Assembly: GCF_947631165.1 (NCBI RefSeq)
Contig: NZ_CANRKH010000016.1
Coordinates: 1 to 64,000 of the forward strand
Source: an uncultured Dysosmobacter sp.
Lineage (GTDB): Bacteria > Bacillota > Clostridia > Oscillospirales > Oscillospiraceae
DNA: 64,000 bases
Direction: 5' to 3'
Part shown: piece after piece, positions 17,223-25,331 of the stretch
Numbering within the stretch: the first letter of the stretch is position 1
Layout of the letters: the number at the start of each line of letters is the position of its first letter
Notes under the pieces: generated by a model
Told to the model about the DNA's origin: nothing
Database searches by the model: none
Seen by the model: the letters and a program-made list of their open reading frames with translations, nothing else
Position numbers and translations under genes: made by a program

Positions 17223-17939
17223 ATGCGGAAACAATGGCTGCTGGCGCTGACAGCGCTGGCCGCTCTGGCGCTGCTGGCGCGTCCAGGGGAGCGGCAGGCA
17301 GTCCCGGCGGATGGCACGGCGGAGCTGGCAGCAGAGACCCATTATATCGCCCTGACGTTTGACGACGGTCCCCGCCATGATACCACCGCCCGTCTGCTGG
17401 ACGGTCTGCGGCAGCGGGGGGCCAGCGCCACCTTTTTCCTGGTGGGGGAGCAGGCCCAGGCAAATCCGGAGCTGGTAGAGCGCATGGAGGCGGAAGGCCA
17501 TCAGGTGGGCAACCATACCTGGAGCCATGTCCGGCTGGAGGGCGCCTCCCGGGAGGCCGTGGCGGAGGAGGTGGCCCGGACCGAGGCATTTTTGAGCCAG
17601 CTGCTGGGAGGAAACGGCTATTGGCTCCGCCCGCCCTATGGATTGATCACCGCCGGAACAGAGAACCAGATCACCGTCCCTATGGTCAAGTGGTCCGTGG
17701 ATCCCAGAGACTGGGAGAGCCGGAACACCGCCAAGGTGGTCCAGGCGGTGCTGGAAGCCGTCCGCCCCAACAGCATCATCCTGCTCCATGACATCTATCC
17801 CACCTCTGTGGAGGCGGCCTTGCAGGTCGTGGATACCCTGCAGGCGCAGGGCTATGTGTTCGTCACCGTGGAGGAGCTGCTGTATCTCAACGGCGTCCGG
17901 CCCCAGCCGGGGGTCATGTACCGCACCGGAAAAGGATAA
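17223..17939 (+). CDS. polysaccharide deacetylase (NodB family), exported
   Basis: Likely removes acetyl groups from peptidoglycan or another cell-surface glycan. The 238-residue protein has an N-terminal signal segment (KQWLLALTALAALALLARPG) and the NodB motifs: TFDDGPRHD with the catalytic Asp and metal Asp, NHTWSH with the two metal histidines, RPPYG, and ILLHDIYPTS. The start ATG at 17223 is preceded by GAGGGG. The track start at 17058 lies in the hairpin repeat and is rejected. Sporulating Clostridia have several such enzymes (PdaA/PdaB-like), and which one this is cannot be told. Confidence 0.9.
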   Translation: MRKQWLLALTALAALALLARPGERQAVPADGTAELAAETHYIALTFDDGPRHDTTARLLDGLRQRGASATFFLVGEQAQANPELVERMEAEGHQVGNHTWSHVRLEGASREAVAEEVARTEAFLSQLLGGNGYWLRPPYGLITAGTENQITVPMVKWSVDPRDWESRNTAKVVQAVLEAVRPNSIILLHDIYPTSVEAALQVVDTLQAQGYVFVTVEELLYLNGVRPQPGVMYRTGKG

Positions 17940-18096
17940 GGACCCGTATCCACAAGCGTTCACGCGAGATTGCCGAGCCTTTTTCCGCCATCCTGCGTTG
18001 TCTTTTCCTGCGCCTTCAAAAGGCTCCCTGCGTCAAAATACCCTCTCCAACGAAAAAAGTCCGCCGTCCATCCGGCGTTCCCCGCCTATGGATACA
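17940..18096. repeat. ~160 bp inverted-repeat element, copy 1 (GGACCCGTAT family)
   Basis: Begins GGACCCGTATCCA immediately after the deacetylase stop and ends CCTATGGATAC, giving terminal inverted repeats. The reverse complement aligns without gaps to copies at 50586-50746 and 54138-54301 over common blocks such as GCCGGATGGACG and GACGCAGG. At the middle, where the other copies have different stems, this one can pair GCCTT with AAGGC. One in-frame stop breaks the reading frame that is open in the other two, so it is not a gene. Confidence 0.7.
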
Positions 18097-18100
18097 GATC

Positions 18101-18130
18101 AAAAAAAGAGACGCCCAACAGGCGTCTCTT
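18101..18130 (-). terminator. terminator of secG
   Basis: On the minus strand AAGAGACGCC pairs with GGCGTCTCTT, followed by seven T. It lies just after the secG stop. Confidence 0.85.
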
Positions 18131-18139
18131 CTGCGCTTT

Positions 18140-18370
18140 TTATCCCAAGATCAGCAGCACCAGGGTCAGGATCAGGAAAACGGCGCCGATCCACTTGGTG
18201 GCGCGGGCCAGCTTGGCGTCCAGGGTCTTGGCCTTGTTCTTGGCCAGGAAGGAATCGGCCACGCCGCCAATGGCACCGGAGAGACCGGCGCTCTTGCCGG
18301 ACTGGAACAGCACCGCCAGAATGATGGCCAGGCCGCAGATCAGCTGCAAAATCGTGATAAACAGTTTCAT
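18140..18370 (-). CDS. secG: preprotein translocase subunit SecG
   Basis: SecG supports SecYE during protein export. The 76-residue protein has two hydrophobic helices (LFITILQLICGLAIILAVLF and AVFLILTLVLLILG) joined by the typical QSGKSAGLSGAIGG loop. The start is the ATG at 18370, preceded by GGAGG on the minus strand, while the track start at 18409 adds 13 unsupported residues. A minus-strand promoter and terminator flank it, so it is a single-gene unit. Confidence 0.95.
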   Translation of the reverse strand: MKLFITILQLICGLAIILAVLFQSGKSAGLSGAIGGVADSFLAKNKAKTLDAKLARATKWIGAVFLILTLVLLILG

Positions 18371-18431
18371 AACGGAAAACCTCCAAACAAATATCCATGC
18401 GCTGGGCATGAAGAGCTATTCACAGACAATC

Positions 18432-18460
18432 ATGTTACCATAGGTCGCACTTATTTTCAA
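18432..18460 (-). promoter_or_regulatory. sigma-A promoter of secG
   Basis: On the minus strand TTGAAA (18460-18455), 17 bp, then TAACAT (18437-18432). The predicted leader to the secG ATG is about 55 nt. Confidence 0.6.
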
Positions 18461-18558
18461 GGGGAAATTGAAAAAAACGTTGAATTTTCTCACAGAGACA
18501 GGCGATACTGCCGCGCTAAAGCGTTCCACGGCGCCGTCAAAAAAAATTTCACAAAAGT

Positions 18559-18572
18559 GGAACAAATGTTTG
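18559..18572 (+). promoter_or_regulatory. LexA (SOS) box
   Basis: GGAACAAATGTTTG fits the Gram-positive LexA consensus GAACRNRYGTTY. It overlaps the -35 of the lexA promoter, which is the expected autoregulatory arrangement. Confidence 0.8.
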
Positions 18573-18598
18573 CATTCCCGCCGGGTATGTGCTATAAT
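18570..18598 (+). promoter_or_regulatory. sigma-A promoter of lexA
   Basis: TTGCAT (18570-18575), 17 bp, TATAAT (18593-18598). The LexA box covers the -35, so bound repressor would block RNA polymerase. Confidence 0.75.
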
Positions 18599-18640
18599 AA
18601 AACAAAAAGAGAACGGCAGGACGGAAAAGGGAGGTCTCAT

Positions 18641-19231
18641 ATGACAGAACTTTCGGGTATGCAGCGCAGGATCTATGATTACATCGCATCTTTTATTCAG
18701 AGCCAGGGCTATCCCCCCTCCGTGCGGGAGATCGGGGAGGCGGTGGGTCTGAAGTCCCCCTCTACGGTCCATTTCCATCTCAAGCACCTGGAGGAGGCGG
18801 GCGTCATCTCCAAGGGCGCGGGAAAGGGCCGGGCCATCACCTTGACAGAGCAGCCTGTGCCGGAGAACAAGGTGCCGATCCTGGGCAATGTGGCGGCGGG
18901 CAGCCCCATTCTGGCGGAGGAGTGCATCGAGGATTACCTCACCTTTGACACCGGCGGCCGCAGCGGCGAGTTTTTTGCCCTCCGGGTCCGGGGAGAATCC
19001 ATGCTGAACGCGGGCATCCTGCCTGGCGATCTGGTGGTGGTGCGCCGCCAGCAGACTGCCAATAACGGCGAGATCGTGGTGGCCATGATCGAGGATGAGG
19101 CCACTGTCAAGCGCTTTTCCCGGCGGAACGGCCACATCTGGCTCCTGCCGGAAAACGAGGCGTATTCCCCCATCGACGGCACCTACGCCCAGATCCTGGG
19201 CAAGGTGGCGGCGGTAGTCCGCCGCTATTAA
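18641..19231 (+). CDS. lexA: LexA repressor, SOS response
   Basis: LexA represses DNA-repair genes until RecA filaments trigger its self-cleavage. The 196-residue protein has the winged-helix DNA-binding domain (MTELSGMQRRIYDYIASFI, with PSVREIGEAVGLKSPSTVHF as recognition region), an Ala-Gly cleavage site in NVAAGSPI (about residue 85), the catalytic Ser in RGESMLNAG (about 119) and the Lys in ATVKRFSR (about 156). The start is the ATG at 18641 after GGGAGG, not the track start at 18557, which would begin upstream of the promoter. A terminator follows. Confidence 0.97.
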   Translation: MTELSGMQRRIYDYIASFIQSQGYPPSVREIGEAVGLKSPSTVHFHLKHLEEAGVISKGAGKGRAITLTEQPVPENKVPILGNVAAGSPILAEECIEDYLTFDTGGRSGEFFALRVRGESMLNAGILPGDLVVVRRQQTANNGEIVVAMIEDEATVKRFSRRNGHIWLLPENEAYSPIDGTYAQILGKVAAVVRRY

Positions 19232-19235
19232 GCGC

Positions 19236-19266
19236 AAAAATCCGGCGGTCTCGCCGGATTTTTTGT
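19236..19266 (+). terminator. terminator of lexA
   Basis: AAAAATCCGGCG pairs with CGCCGGATTTTT over a 4 nt loop, ending in a T run. Confidence 0.9.
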
Positions 19267-19316
19267 GCAGAGGGACTGAATTTGGCAAAACTTCGCAAAG
19301 ATATGTGTATTTTTAG

Positions 19317-19344
19317 TTGACTTTCTAAAAAAGTTCGTTATAAT
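19317..19344 (+). promoter_or_regulatory. sigma-A promoter of the lysine-riboswitch transcript
   Basis: TTGACT (19317-19322), 16 bp, TATAAT (19339-19344). The transcript would start near 19351, right at the beginning of the riboswitch. Confidence 0.8.
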
Positions 19345-19351
19345 GTATCGC

Positions 19352-19530
19352 AAAGCATGATAGAGGCGCGAATGTCAAGAGTACTTCTCCCCACACGGAC
19401 AGGCACCGGGGAGCAGGAAAGGGGCCTTCGCCGAGGCTGCGCTCTTCCGCCTGTGGGGCGCGCTGCCGGGCTGTGGGAGAATATCCCATGGACTGTCGCC
19501 CTGAGAGGGGCGGAGCGCTGTCGTGGGTCC
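19352..19530 (+). promoter_or_regulatory. lysine riboswitch (L box)
   Basis: The conserved blocks of the lysine aptamer are in order: GATAGAGGCGCGA (19359), AAGAGTA, the AAAGGGGCCTTCGCCGAGGC stem-loop, CTGTGGGAGAATATCCCATGGACTGTCGC, and GGGGCGGAGCGCT at the end. A strong terminator hairpin follows 20 nt later and then the transporter gene. By analogy with known L boxes, lysine binding should promote termination. The identification is by motif order, not by covariance search. Confidence 0.88.
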
Positions 19531-19550
19531 ATACGCCGTTTCCGGTTTTG

Positions 19551-19587
19551 TATGAAGTCATGACGCTGTCATGACTTCATTTTTTTG
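19551..19587 (+). terminator. riboswitch expression-platform terminator
   Basis: ATGAAGTCATGAC pairs with GTCATGACTTCAT over GCT, followed by seven T (to 19586), just before the AGGAGAG ribosome binding site. It is placed to decide read-through into the transporter. Confidence 0.85.
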
Positions 19588-19601
19588 AAGGAGAGAGAAC
19601 C

Positions 19602-21338
19602 ATGAAAACCCTGAGACGCCGCCTGCTTCCTATGCTGGCCATCGTGCTGCTGCTGTGCAGCGCCATGACCGTCACCGCTTTTGCCGCTGATCCCACTGAG
19701 GAGAGCGGCACCAAGATGATCGAGTGTTCCGACTGCGGAGCCTCCGGTGTGGTCTTGTCTGAGGACTGCGAGGCTGTTGCCTGCGAGACCTGCGGCGGCA
19801 CCGGCTATGTGGAATCCCCCAGCAATGTGTTCAACACCGCCTGGGCTTTGCTGCCCCCCATCATCGCCATTGCACTGGCCCTCATTACCAAGGAGGTATA
19901 CAGCTCCCTGTTCATCGGCATCCTGGTGGGCGGCTTGCTGTATTCCAACTTCAGCTTCGAGGGCACCATCCTCCATGTGTTCAACGACGGTATCGTGGCC
20001 TCCGTCACCGATAGCTACAACATGGGCATCCTGATCTTCCTGGTCATCCTGGGCACCATGGTGTGCCTGATGAACAAGGCCGGCGGTTCCGCCGCCTTCG
20101 GCCGCTGGGCAAAGGACCACATCAAGAGCCGGGTAGGCGCGCAGCTGGCCTCCGTGGTGCTGGGCGTGCTGATCTTTATCGACGACTACTTCAACTGCCT
20201 CACCGTGGGCAGCGTCATGCGGCCCATCTCTGACAAGCACAACGTCTCCCGGGCCAAGCTGGCCTACATCATCGACGCTACCGCCGCTCCCGTGTGCATC
20301 ATTGCCCCTATCTCCTCCTGGGCCGCCGCCGTGGCGGGCTTTGCCGAGGACGGCCAGGGCTTCAACCTGTTCCTCCGCGCCATCCCCTATAACTACTACG
20401 CTCTGCTGACTATCGTGATGATGGTGGGCATGATCGTGATGAAGATCGAGTTTGGCCCCATGGCCCGGTTCGAGAAGAATGCCCGGGAGAACGGCGACCT
20501 GTTCTCCGGCTCCGACCCCTATGCCGGTGCCGCCGACGACACGCCGGAGGACAAAGGCTCCGTGCTGGACCTGGTGCTGCCTGTCATCGTCCTCATCATC
20601 TGCTGCGTCATCGGCATGATCTATTCTGGCGGTTTCTTTGAGGGGACCGGCTTCATCGAGGCCTTCTCCAATTCCGACGCCTCCGTGGGATTGATGCTGG
20701 GCAGCACTTTCGCCCTGGTATTCACCATCGTCTATTACCTGATCCGCCGCTCCATGTCCTTCAAGGAGATGATGGGCTGCCTGCCTGACGGCTTCAAGGC
20801 CATGGTCCCCGCTATCCTGATCCTGACCTTCGCCTGGAGCCTGAAGGGCATGACCGACTCCCTGGGCGCCAAGTACTTCGTCCGGGACTTCGTCCGCTCC
20901 TCCGCTTCCGGCCTCCAGCTGATCCTGCCCCTGATCGTGTTCGTCATCGGCTGTCTGCTGGCCTTCGCCACTGGCACCAGCTGGGGTACCTTCGGCATCC
21001 TGATCCCCATTGTGCAGAACGTGTTCTCCATGGACAATCCCATGGCCATCGTCTGCATCTCCGCCTGCATGGCCGGCGCTGTCTGCGGCGACCACTGCTC
21101 TCCCATTTCCGACACCACCATCATGGCCTCCGCCGGCGCCCAGTGCGACCACGTGAACCATGTGTCGACGCAGCTGCCCTACGCCATCACCTGCGCGGCA
21201 GTCTCCGGCGTCACCTATTTGATCGCAGGTATCCTGGTGCATCTGGGTGCCCCCGGCCTGCTGGGCCTGCCCATCGGCATCGTGCTGATGCTGGCTACTC
21301 TGCTGGTCATCAAGCAGACCCAGGGCAAAAAGGCTTGA
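19602..21338 (+). CDS. NhaC-family transporter, probable lysine permease, with exported zinc-ribbon head
   Basis: A membrane transporter of the NhaC (Na+/H+ antiporter) superfamily. Family members controlled by lysine riboswitches have been proposed as lysine transporters (LysW), and the L box directly upstream supports that here. The 578-residue protein is odd at its N-terminus: a signal peptide (residues 1-28, ending VTAFAAD), then CSDCG (about 42-46) and CETCGGTG (about 61-68), a DnaJ-like zinc-ribbon pattern expected outside the membrane, before about ten or more hydrophobic helices. The antiporter core shows WAKDHIKSRVGAQLASVVLG, IDDYFNCLTVGSVMRPISDK and SPISDTTIMASAGAQCDH. Transport of Na+ alone remains possible. 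Confidence 0.85.
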   Translation: MKTLRRRLLPMLAIVLLLCSAMTVTAFAADPTEESGTKMIECSDCGASGVVLSEDCEAVACETCGGTGYVESPSNVFNTAWALLPPIIAIALALITKEVYSSLFIGILVGGLLYSNFSFEGTILHVFNDGIVASVTDSYNMGILIFLVILGTMVCLMNKAGGSAAFGRWAKDHIKSRVGAQLASVVLGVLIFIDDYFNCLTVGSVMRPISDKHNVSRAKLAYIIDATAAPVCIIAPISSWAAAVAGFAEDGQGFNLFLRAIPYNYYALLTIVMMVGMIVMKIEFGPMARFEKNARENGDLFSGSDPYAGAADDTPEDKGSVLDLVLPVIVLIICCVIGMIYSGGFFEGTGFIEAFSNSDASVGLMLGSTFALVFTIVYYLIRRSMSFKEMMGCLPDGFKAMVPAILILTFAWSLKGMTDSLGAKYFVRDFVRSSASGLQLILPLIVFVIGCLLAFATGTSWGTFGILIPIVQNVFSMDNPMAIVCISACMAGAVCGDHCSPISDTTIMASAGAQCDHVNHVSTQLPYAITCAAVSGVTYLIAGILVHLGAPGLLGLPIGIVLMLATLLVIKQTQGKKA

Positions 21339-21351
21339 TTCTTTTCCGAGG

Positions 21352-21390
21352 AAAAACCGTCCGGCCATGGGCCGGACGGTTTACTTTTTC
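21352..21390 (+). terminator. terminator of the lysine transporter gene
   Basis: AAACCGTCCGGCC pairs with GGCCGGACGGTTT over ATG, then ACTTTTTC. Confidence 0.85.
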
Positions 21391-21441
21391 AGCAAGATGT
21401 GGTAAACTGCTGAGATAAATCAAGAGAAAGGGGAGAGGACC

Positions 21442-22437
21442 ATGAGCCGGGAGAGTATTTTGGCCCTGCTGCGGGCGCATGAAGGGACCTTTGTCTCTGG
21501 CGAGGAGATCAGCGGGGGATTGAGCCGCACCGCTGTTTGGAAGGCGGTGGATGCCCTCCGGCGGGACGGCTACGTTATTGAGGCCCGCACCGGCCTGGGT
21601 TACCGGCTGGTGTCCAGCCCCGACGCCCTGACAGAGCTGGAGATCCGGCGCTTTCTGGGCCAGACGGCGGTGGTGGGCCGGGAGCTGCGGTGCTTCGACG
21701 AGATCGACTCCACCAACACCTATGCCAAGCAGATCGCCCTGTCCGGCGCGGCGGACGGCACAGTGGTGGTGGCCAACTGCCAGACCGCCGGCCGGGGCCG
21801 CATGGACCGCAGCTTCCAGTCCCCCCGGGACAAGGGCGTCTATCTGTCGGTCCTGCTGCGGCCGGAGCTGCCGCCGGACCGGCTCCTGTCGGTAACAGCC
21901 CTGGCGGGCGTGGCGGTCTGCCGGACGGTGGAGCGGGTCTGCGGCGTTTGCCCTGGTTTGAAATGGCCCAACGACCCGGTGCTGGGGAAGAAAAAGCTTT
22001 GCGGCATCCTGACGGAGCTGGCCCTGGAGGGGGAGACCGGCCGGGTCCAGTCCCTGGTGCTGGGCATCGGCATCAACGTGCTGCAAACAAGGAAGGATTT
22101 CCCCCCCGAGGTGGCGGAGATGGCCACCTCCTTGGCCATGGAGCTGGGCCGTCCCGTGTCCCGGCCGGCGCTGGCGGCGGCCTTGATCCAGGAGCTGGAC
22201 CAGCTGTACGCGGACCTGAAGGCAGGGGACCTGTCGGCGTATTTATCCGCCTACCGGCGGGACTGTGTGAATCTGGGCAGGACCGTTCAGCTGATCGGCC
22301 CCGAGGGACGGGAGACGGTCACTGCCGTGGATATCGACCAGGATTTCGGCCTGGTGGTCCGGGACGCGGACGGTGCGGAAAAGACCGTCCGCTCCGGCGA
22401 GGTCTCCGTTCGGGGCATGTACGGCTACGTAGAATGA
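21442..22437 (+). CDS. birA: bifunctional biotin ligase / biotin operon repressor
   Basis: Attaches biotin to carboxylases and, in the two-domain form, represses biotin genes. The 331-residue protein starts with a winged helix (ILALLRAHEGTFVSGEEISG, SRTAVWKAVDALRRDGYVIE), so it is the regulatory form. The ligase domain has GRGRMDRSFQSPRDKGVYLS for biotinyl-AMP, KWPNDPVLGKKKLCGIL with the catalytic Lys, and a C-terminal SH3-like domain ending RSGEVSVRGMYGYVE. The chromate transporter genes follow 4 bp later, so they are probably co-transcribed although functionally unrelated. Confidence 0.94.
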   Translation: MSRESILALLRAHEGTFVSGEEISGGLSRTAVWKAVDALRRDGYVIEARTGLGYRLVSSPDALTELEIRRFLGQTAVVGRELRCFDEIDSTNTYAKQIALSGAADGTVVVANCQTAGRGRMDRSFQSPRDKGVYLSVLLRPELPPDRLLSVTALAGVAVCRTVERVCGVCPGLKWPNDPVLGKKKLCGILTELALEGETGRVQSLVLGIGINVLQTRKDFPPEVAEMATSLAMELGRPVSRPALAAALIQELDQLYADLKAGDLSAYLSAYRRDCVNLGRTVQLIGPEGRETVTAVDIDQDFGLVVRDADGAEKTVRSGEVSVRGMYGYVE

Positions 22438-22441
22438 AGAA

Positions 22442-22999
22442 ATGGAAGTGAGCGGTTTGAAAGAGCTTTGGGAACTGTTTTGGACCTTTGCGAAAATGGG
22501 GGTCATGACATTTGGCGGCGGCTATGCCATGCTGCCCATCCTCCAGCGGGAGGTGGTGGAGAACAAGCACTGGGCCACGGAGGAGGAGCTGGTGGACTAT
22601 TTTGCCATTGGGCAGTGCACCCCCGGCATCATCGCGGTGAACACCGCCACCTTTATCGGCCAGAAGAAGCGGGGGGCCGTGGGCGGCATCGTGGCGACCC
22701 TGGGCCTGGTGTTCCCGTCGGTGGTCATCATCTCCATCCTGGCGGGGCTGATCACCAACTTTTCCCATCTGGCCTGGGTGAAAAACGCTTTCGCGGGCAT
22801 CCAGGTGTGCGTCTGTGTGCTGATCTTCAACGCTGTGCGGAAGCTGCTGAAAAAATCTGTGATAGATAAGCGGACTGCCGCCATCTTTCTGCTGGTATTG
22901 TCCGGCGGCACCTTTTTGAACATTTCACCGGTCTGGTTCGTGATCGCCGCCGCCGCGATCGGCATTCTTCTGAAAGAGTTGGAGGCGAAGGGCAAATGA
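22442..22999 (+). CDS. chrA: chromate transporter, first half-size subunit
   Basis: A 185-residue CHR-family membrane protein. The diagnostic N-terminal motif is FAKMGVMTFGGGYAMLPILQ, followed by EELVDYFAIGQCTPGIIAVN and about five to six hydrophobic segments. Half-size CHR proteins work as pairs of opposite orientation, and the next gene is the partner. Family members export chromate in some bacteria, but the natural substrate in gut anaerobes is unknown. Its stop overlaps the next start (ATGA). The start context is weak, so a slightly later GTG or TTG is possible. Confidence 0.88.
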   Translation: MEVSGLKELWELFWTFAKMGVMTFGGGYAMLPILQREVVENKHWATEEELVDYFAIGQCTPGIIAVNTATFIGQKKRGAVGGIVATLGLVFPSVVIISILAGLITNFSHLAWVKNAFAGIQVCVCVLIFNAVRKLLKKSVIDKRTAAIFLLVLSGGTFLNISPVWFVIAAAAIGILLKELEAKGK

Positions 23000-23613
23000 G
23001 CGTGTATCTGAGACTGTTCTGGGAGTTTTTCAAAACCGGCCTGTTTGCTGTGGGCGGCGGCATGGCCACGCTGCCCTTCCTGAAGGATATCGGCGAGTCT
23101 ACCGGCTGGTACACCTATACGGAGCTGATGAACATGCTGGCGGTGTCGGAATCGACCCCCGGCCCCATCGGCATCAACATGGCCACCTACGTGGGCTTTA
23201 CCGCGGCGGGCATCCCCGGCGCGGTCATCGCCACCATCGGCGAGGTGACGCCCTCTATCATCGTGATCCTCATCATCGCCGCGATGCTGAAGAAGTTCCG
23301 GGACAGCAAGTATGTCAACAACGCCTTTTACGGCCTGCGGCCAGCCTCCACCGGCTTGATCGGCGCGGCCTGCGTGACGGTGGTCCTGGAGGTGCTGACA
23401 ACGGTGCGGGTCGTATCTCCTGGGGCGGGAGAGGGCATCGTGAACGGCTTCGCGCTGACGGGCGGCTCTCTGCTGAACTGGCAGGGGCTGGCGCTGGCGG
23501 CGGTGCTGGTAGCGCTGACCAACTGGGTGAAAAAGGTGAAGGACTGGCACCCTATCGTGTTCATCGGCGTCTCCGCCGTGGTGGGCGTGGCGTTCCACTT
23601 CGCCGGCGTGTGA
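22996..23613 (+). CDS. chrA: chromate transporter, second half-size subunit
   Basis: Partner of the preceding CHR protein, overlapping it by four bases. The 205 residues repeat the family pattern: FFKTGLFAVGGGMATLPFLK, ELMNMLAVSESTPGPIGINM and several hydrophobic helices (VIATIGEVTPSIIVILIIAA). Adjacent half-size genes are the usual arrangement for bacterial two-gene CHR systems. Transport of chromate is inferred from the family only. A long terminator hairpin follows. Confidence 0.88.
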   Translation: MSVYLRLFWEFFKTGLFAVGGGMATLPFLKDIGESTGWYTYTELMNMLAVSESTPGPIGINMATYVGFTAAGIPGAVIATIGEVTPSIIVILIIAAMLKKFRDSKYVNNAFYGLRPASTGLIGAACVTVVLEVLTTVRVVSPGAGEGIVNGFALTGGSLLNWQGLALAAVLVALTNWVKKVKDWHPIVFIGVSAVVGVAFHFAGV

Positions 23614-23628
23614 CCTGGATACGGAATC

Positions 23629-23663
23629 AAAGAAGAGAGACCGCCTGGCGGTCTCTCTTCTTT
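23629..23663 (+). terminator. terminator of birA-chrAA
   Basis: AAGAAGAGAGACCGCC pairs with GGCGGTCTCTCTTCTT, a near-perfect 16 bp stem. The remainder of the gap to 23824 shows nothing recognisable. Confidence 0.85.
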
Positions 23664-23824
23664 GCCTGCACACATGCTTGAAACTCGTTCCCATGGACAC
23701 ACGGCCATCCGGATGGCATGGACATATTTTCCAAAAATATGGGCTTCTTTTGCATGATCGTTAGGGGCGGCGGCCGCTGCGGCAGGGAAAAGCAGAAATT
23801 TCCGCAAAAATCGACAGTCCGGTC

Positions 23825-23853
23825 TTGACTGCTGCGGGAAAAGCCGGTATTAT
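23825..23853 (+). promoter_or_regulatory. sigma-A promoter for the SH3/Big2 protein gene
   Basis: TTGACT (23825-23830), 17 bp, TATTAT (23848-23853), about 75 bp before the gene start. Confidence 0.65.
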
Positions 23854-23932
23854 GTAAAGCGTAAACCCATCGTGCCGCGCCCGTTTGGCTGGACGCCGGC
23901 AGCTGAGGATAGAAATTGCGGGAGGAACCACC

Positions 23933-24925
23933 ATGGCCATGAAGCGCTGCCCCGTCTGCGGGGAAGAATATTCCAATACATACCGGACCTGTCCCTTCTG
24001 TGAGGAGGAAGAGGCCCTGCGGGATGGGGAGGAGATCCGCCGCAGCCCCAAGAAGAGCCGCCGGGCGGCCCATGGGCGGCAGTACAATCTCATCACGCCG
24101 ACCCTGGTGGTGCTGATCTTCATCATGGCGGGATTGCTGATCTATCTGCTGTATGGAGAAAAGCTGGCGGAAAAATTCGGCAAGGACGACCCCGCTAAAA
24201 CACCGGACGTGGAGGATGTGATGCCGCCTGTCACGCCTGTGGAGCCGGATGACGAGACCAAGCCCGCGGACCCCAACAGCGGCGATATGCCGGAGGACGG
24301 CGAGCCGCAGAAGCCCGACGATACCACGCCCTCCACTGCCACGCCCGCGCCTGCCGCTCAGACGGATTATGAGAAGCTCTTCGCCCTGCCCAGCGGCCTG
24401 AGCCTGAGCACCACCGACTTTACGTTAAAGACCGTGGGCGAGACCGCCGTGATCCGGGTCACCGGCGGCAGCAGCAGCGGCAGCTATACCTGGGCCAGCG
24501 AGGACGACGGCGTGGCATCTGTGGACCAGAGCGGCAAAGTCACGGCCATTTCCAAGGGTACCATCAACGTGGTGGTGTCTGACGGCACCAAGAAGGGCGT
24601 CTGCATCGTCCGGTGCAATGTGTCCGGCACTGCCGCACCTGCTGCCACACCTACCACACCCACTACGACGCCTTCCACCACGCCCTCCACTCTCGCAGCT
24701 TCTGGACTGAAGGCGGGCGCCGCCACGGTGGTCAACGGCGGCAACGGCGTGCGGGTCCGCTCCGGCCCCGGCACCAACTATGACATCCTGGCCTCCGTGC
24801 CCAACGGCGCGGATATCCAGGTGGTGGAGAGTGCCGGAAACGACTGGTACAAGATCACCTTCTCTGATGTGGGCGGCGTCACCACCACCGGCTACATGAA
24901 GGGCGAGTTCTTGCAAAACAAGTGA
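23933..24925 (+). CDS. zinc-ribbon, single-pass membrane protein with Big2 and SH3b domains
   Basis: A 330-residue membrane-anchored surface protein, function unknown. Order of parts: zinc ribbon with CPVC (about residues 5-8) and CPFC (about 20-23) on the cytoplasmic side, basic stretch, membrane helix TPTLVVLIFIMAGLLIYLLY (about 53-72), an acidic/proline linker, a Big2 Ig-like domain (TVGETAVIRVTGGSSSGSYTW to KGTINVVVSDG), a Thr/Pro spacer of repeated TPTTP/TPST units, and a C-terminal bacterial SH3 domain (GNGVRVRSGPGTNYDILASV). SH3b domains usually bind peptidoglycan. The start ATG at 23933 follows GGGAGGAACC. Confidence 0.88.
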   Translation: MAMKRCPVCGEEYSNTYRTCPFCEEEEALRDGEEIRRSPKKSRRAAHGRQYNLITPTLVVLIFIMAGLLIYLLYGEKLAEKFGKDDPAKTPDVEDVMPPVTPVEPDDETKPADPNSGDMPEDGEPQKPDDTTPSTATPAPAAQTDYEKLFALPSGLSLSTTDFTLKTVGETAVIRVTGGSSSGSYTWASEDDGVASVDQSGKVTAISKGTINVVVSDGTKKGVCIVRCNVSGTAAPAATPTTPTTTPSTTPSTLAASGLKAGAATVVNGGNGVRVRSGPGTNYDILASVPNGADIQVVESAGNDWYKITFSDVGGVTTTGYMKGEFLQNK

Positions 24926-24932
24926 GAAAAGC

Positions 24933-24967
24933 AGGGCCGCCGGACGCATTGGCATCCGGCGGCCTTT
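24933..24967 (+). terminator. terminator of the SH3/Big2 protein gene
   Basis: GGCCGCCGGA pairs with TCCGGCGGCC across a 10 nt loop, followed by TTT. Confidence 0.75.
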
Positions 24968-25263
24968 CGCGTCTCCTGCCGCATCATGATTGGCTGCCAT
25001 CCCAACGTGTTTTAGTTTCTGAAAGGGAAAGTTTACATAACATGAAGACCCCGGAAAATCAGCGTCATATTGCATTCGTCTGCTTTTTTTATCCCAAACA
25101 GAGCCGCCAGATCGCTTCGCTCCCCATCAAGCGGTACGAATAATTATCATGAATCAGGCAGTTACCCTTTGGGGGTAACTGCCCATTTGGTCATTAGGGC
25201 ATAAAATTTGGAAAACAGAGCGGCAGCAACGCCAACGGTAAAAGGGAGAGCCATTTTCTCTCG

Positions 25264-25292
25264 TTGCACCGTGGAAAAAAACGTGTTATCAT
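25264..25292 (+). promoter_or_regulatory. sigma-A promoter of the ABC exporter operon
   Basis: TTGCAC (25264-25269), 17 bp, TATCAT (25287-25292), 40 bp before the ATG at 25332. Confidence 0.65.
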
Positions 25293-25331
25293 ATACACGA
25301 TATCGATTTGGATTCCATAAGGAGCATTGCT

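Larger units (their letters stand above)
24926..25331 (+). other. intergenic, terminator, hairpin and promoter only
   Basis: About 400 bp without a credible gene. It holds the terminator at 24933, then unassigned sequence to about 25140. A hairpin GGCAGTTACC-5 nt-GGGGTAACTGCC follows near 25159-25183, and a promoter at 25264. The 73-residue ORF across 24922-25143 has no ribosome binding site or recognisable motif. Confidence 0.5.

Noticed and set aside
19569-21368. 599-residue minus-strand ORF opposite the NhaC-family transporter
   Set aside because: His/Gly/Asp-rich antisense composition with no motif. The plus strand has a riboswitch, a ribosome binding site and a transporter signature.
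24922-25143. 73-residue plus ORF after the SH3/Big2 gene
   Set aside because: It starts inside the previous gene's end, spans its terminator, and has no ribosome binding site or recognisable motif.
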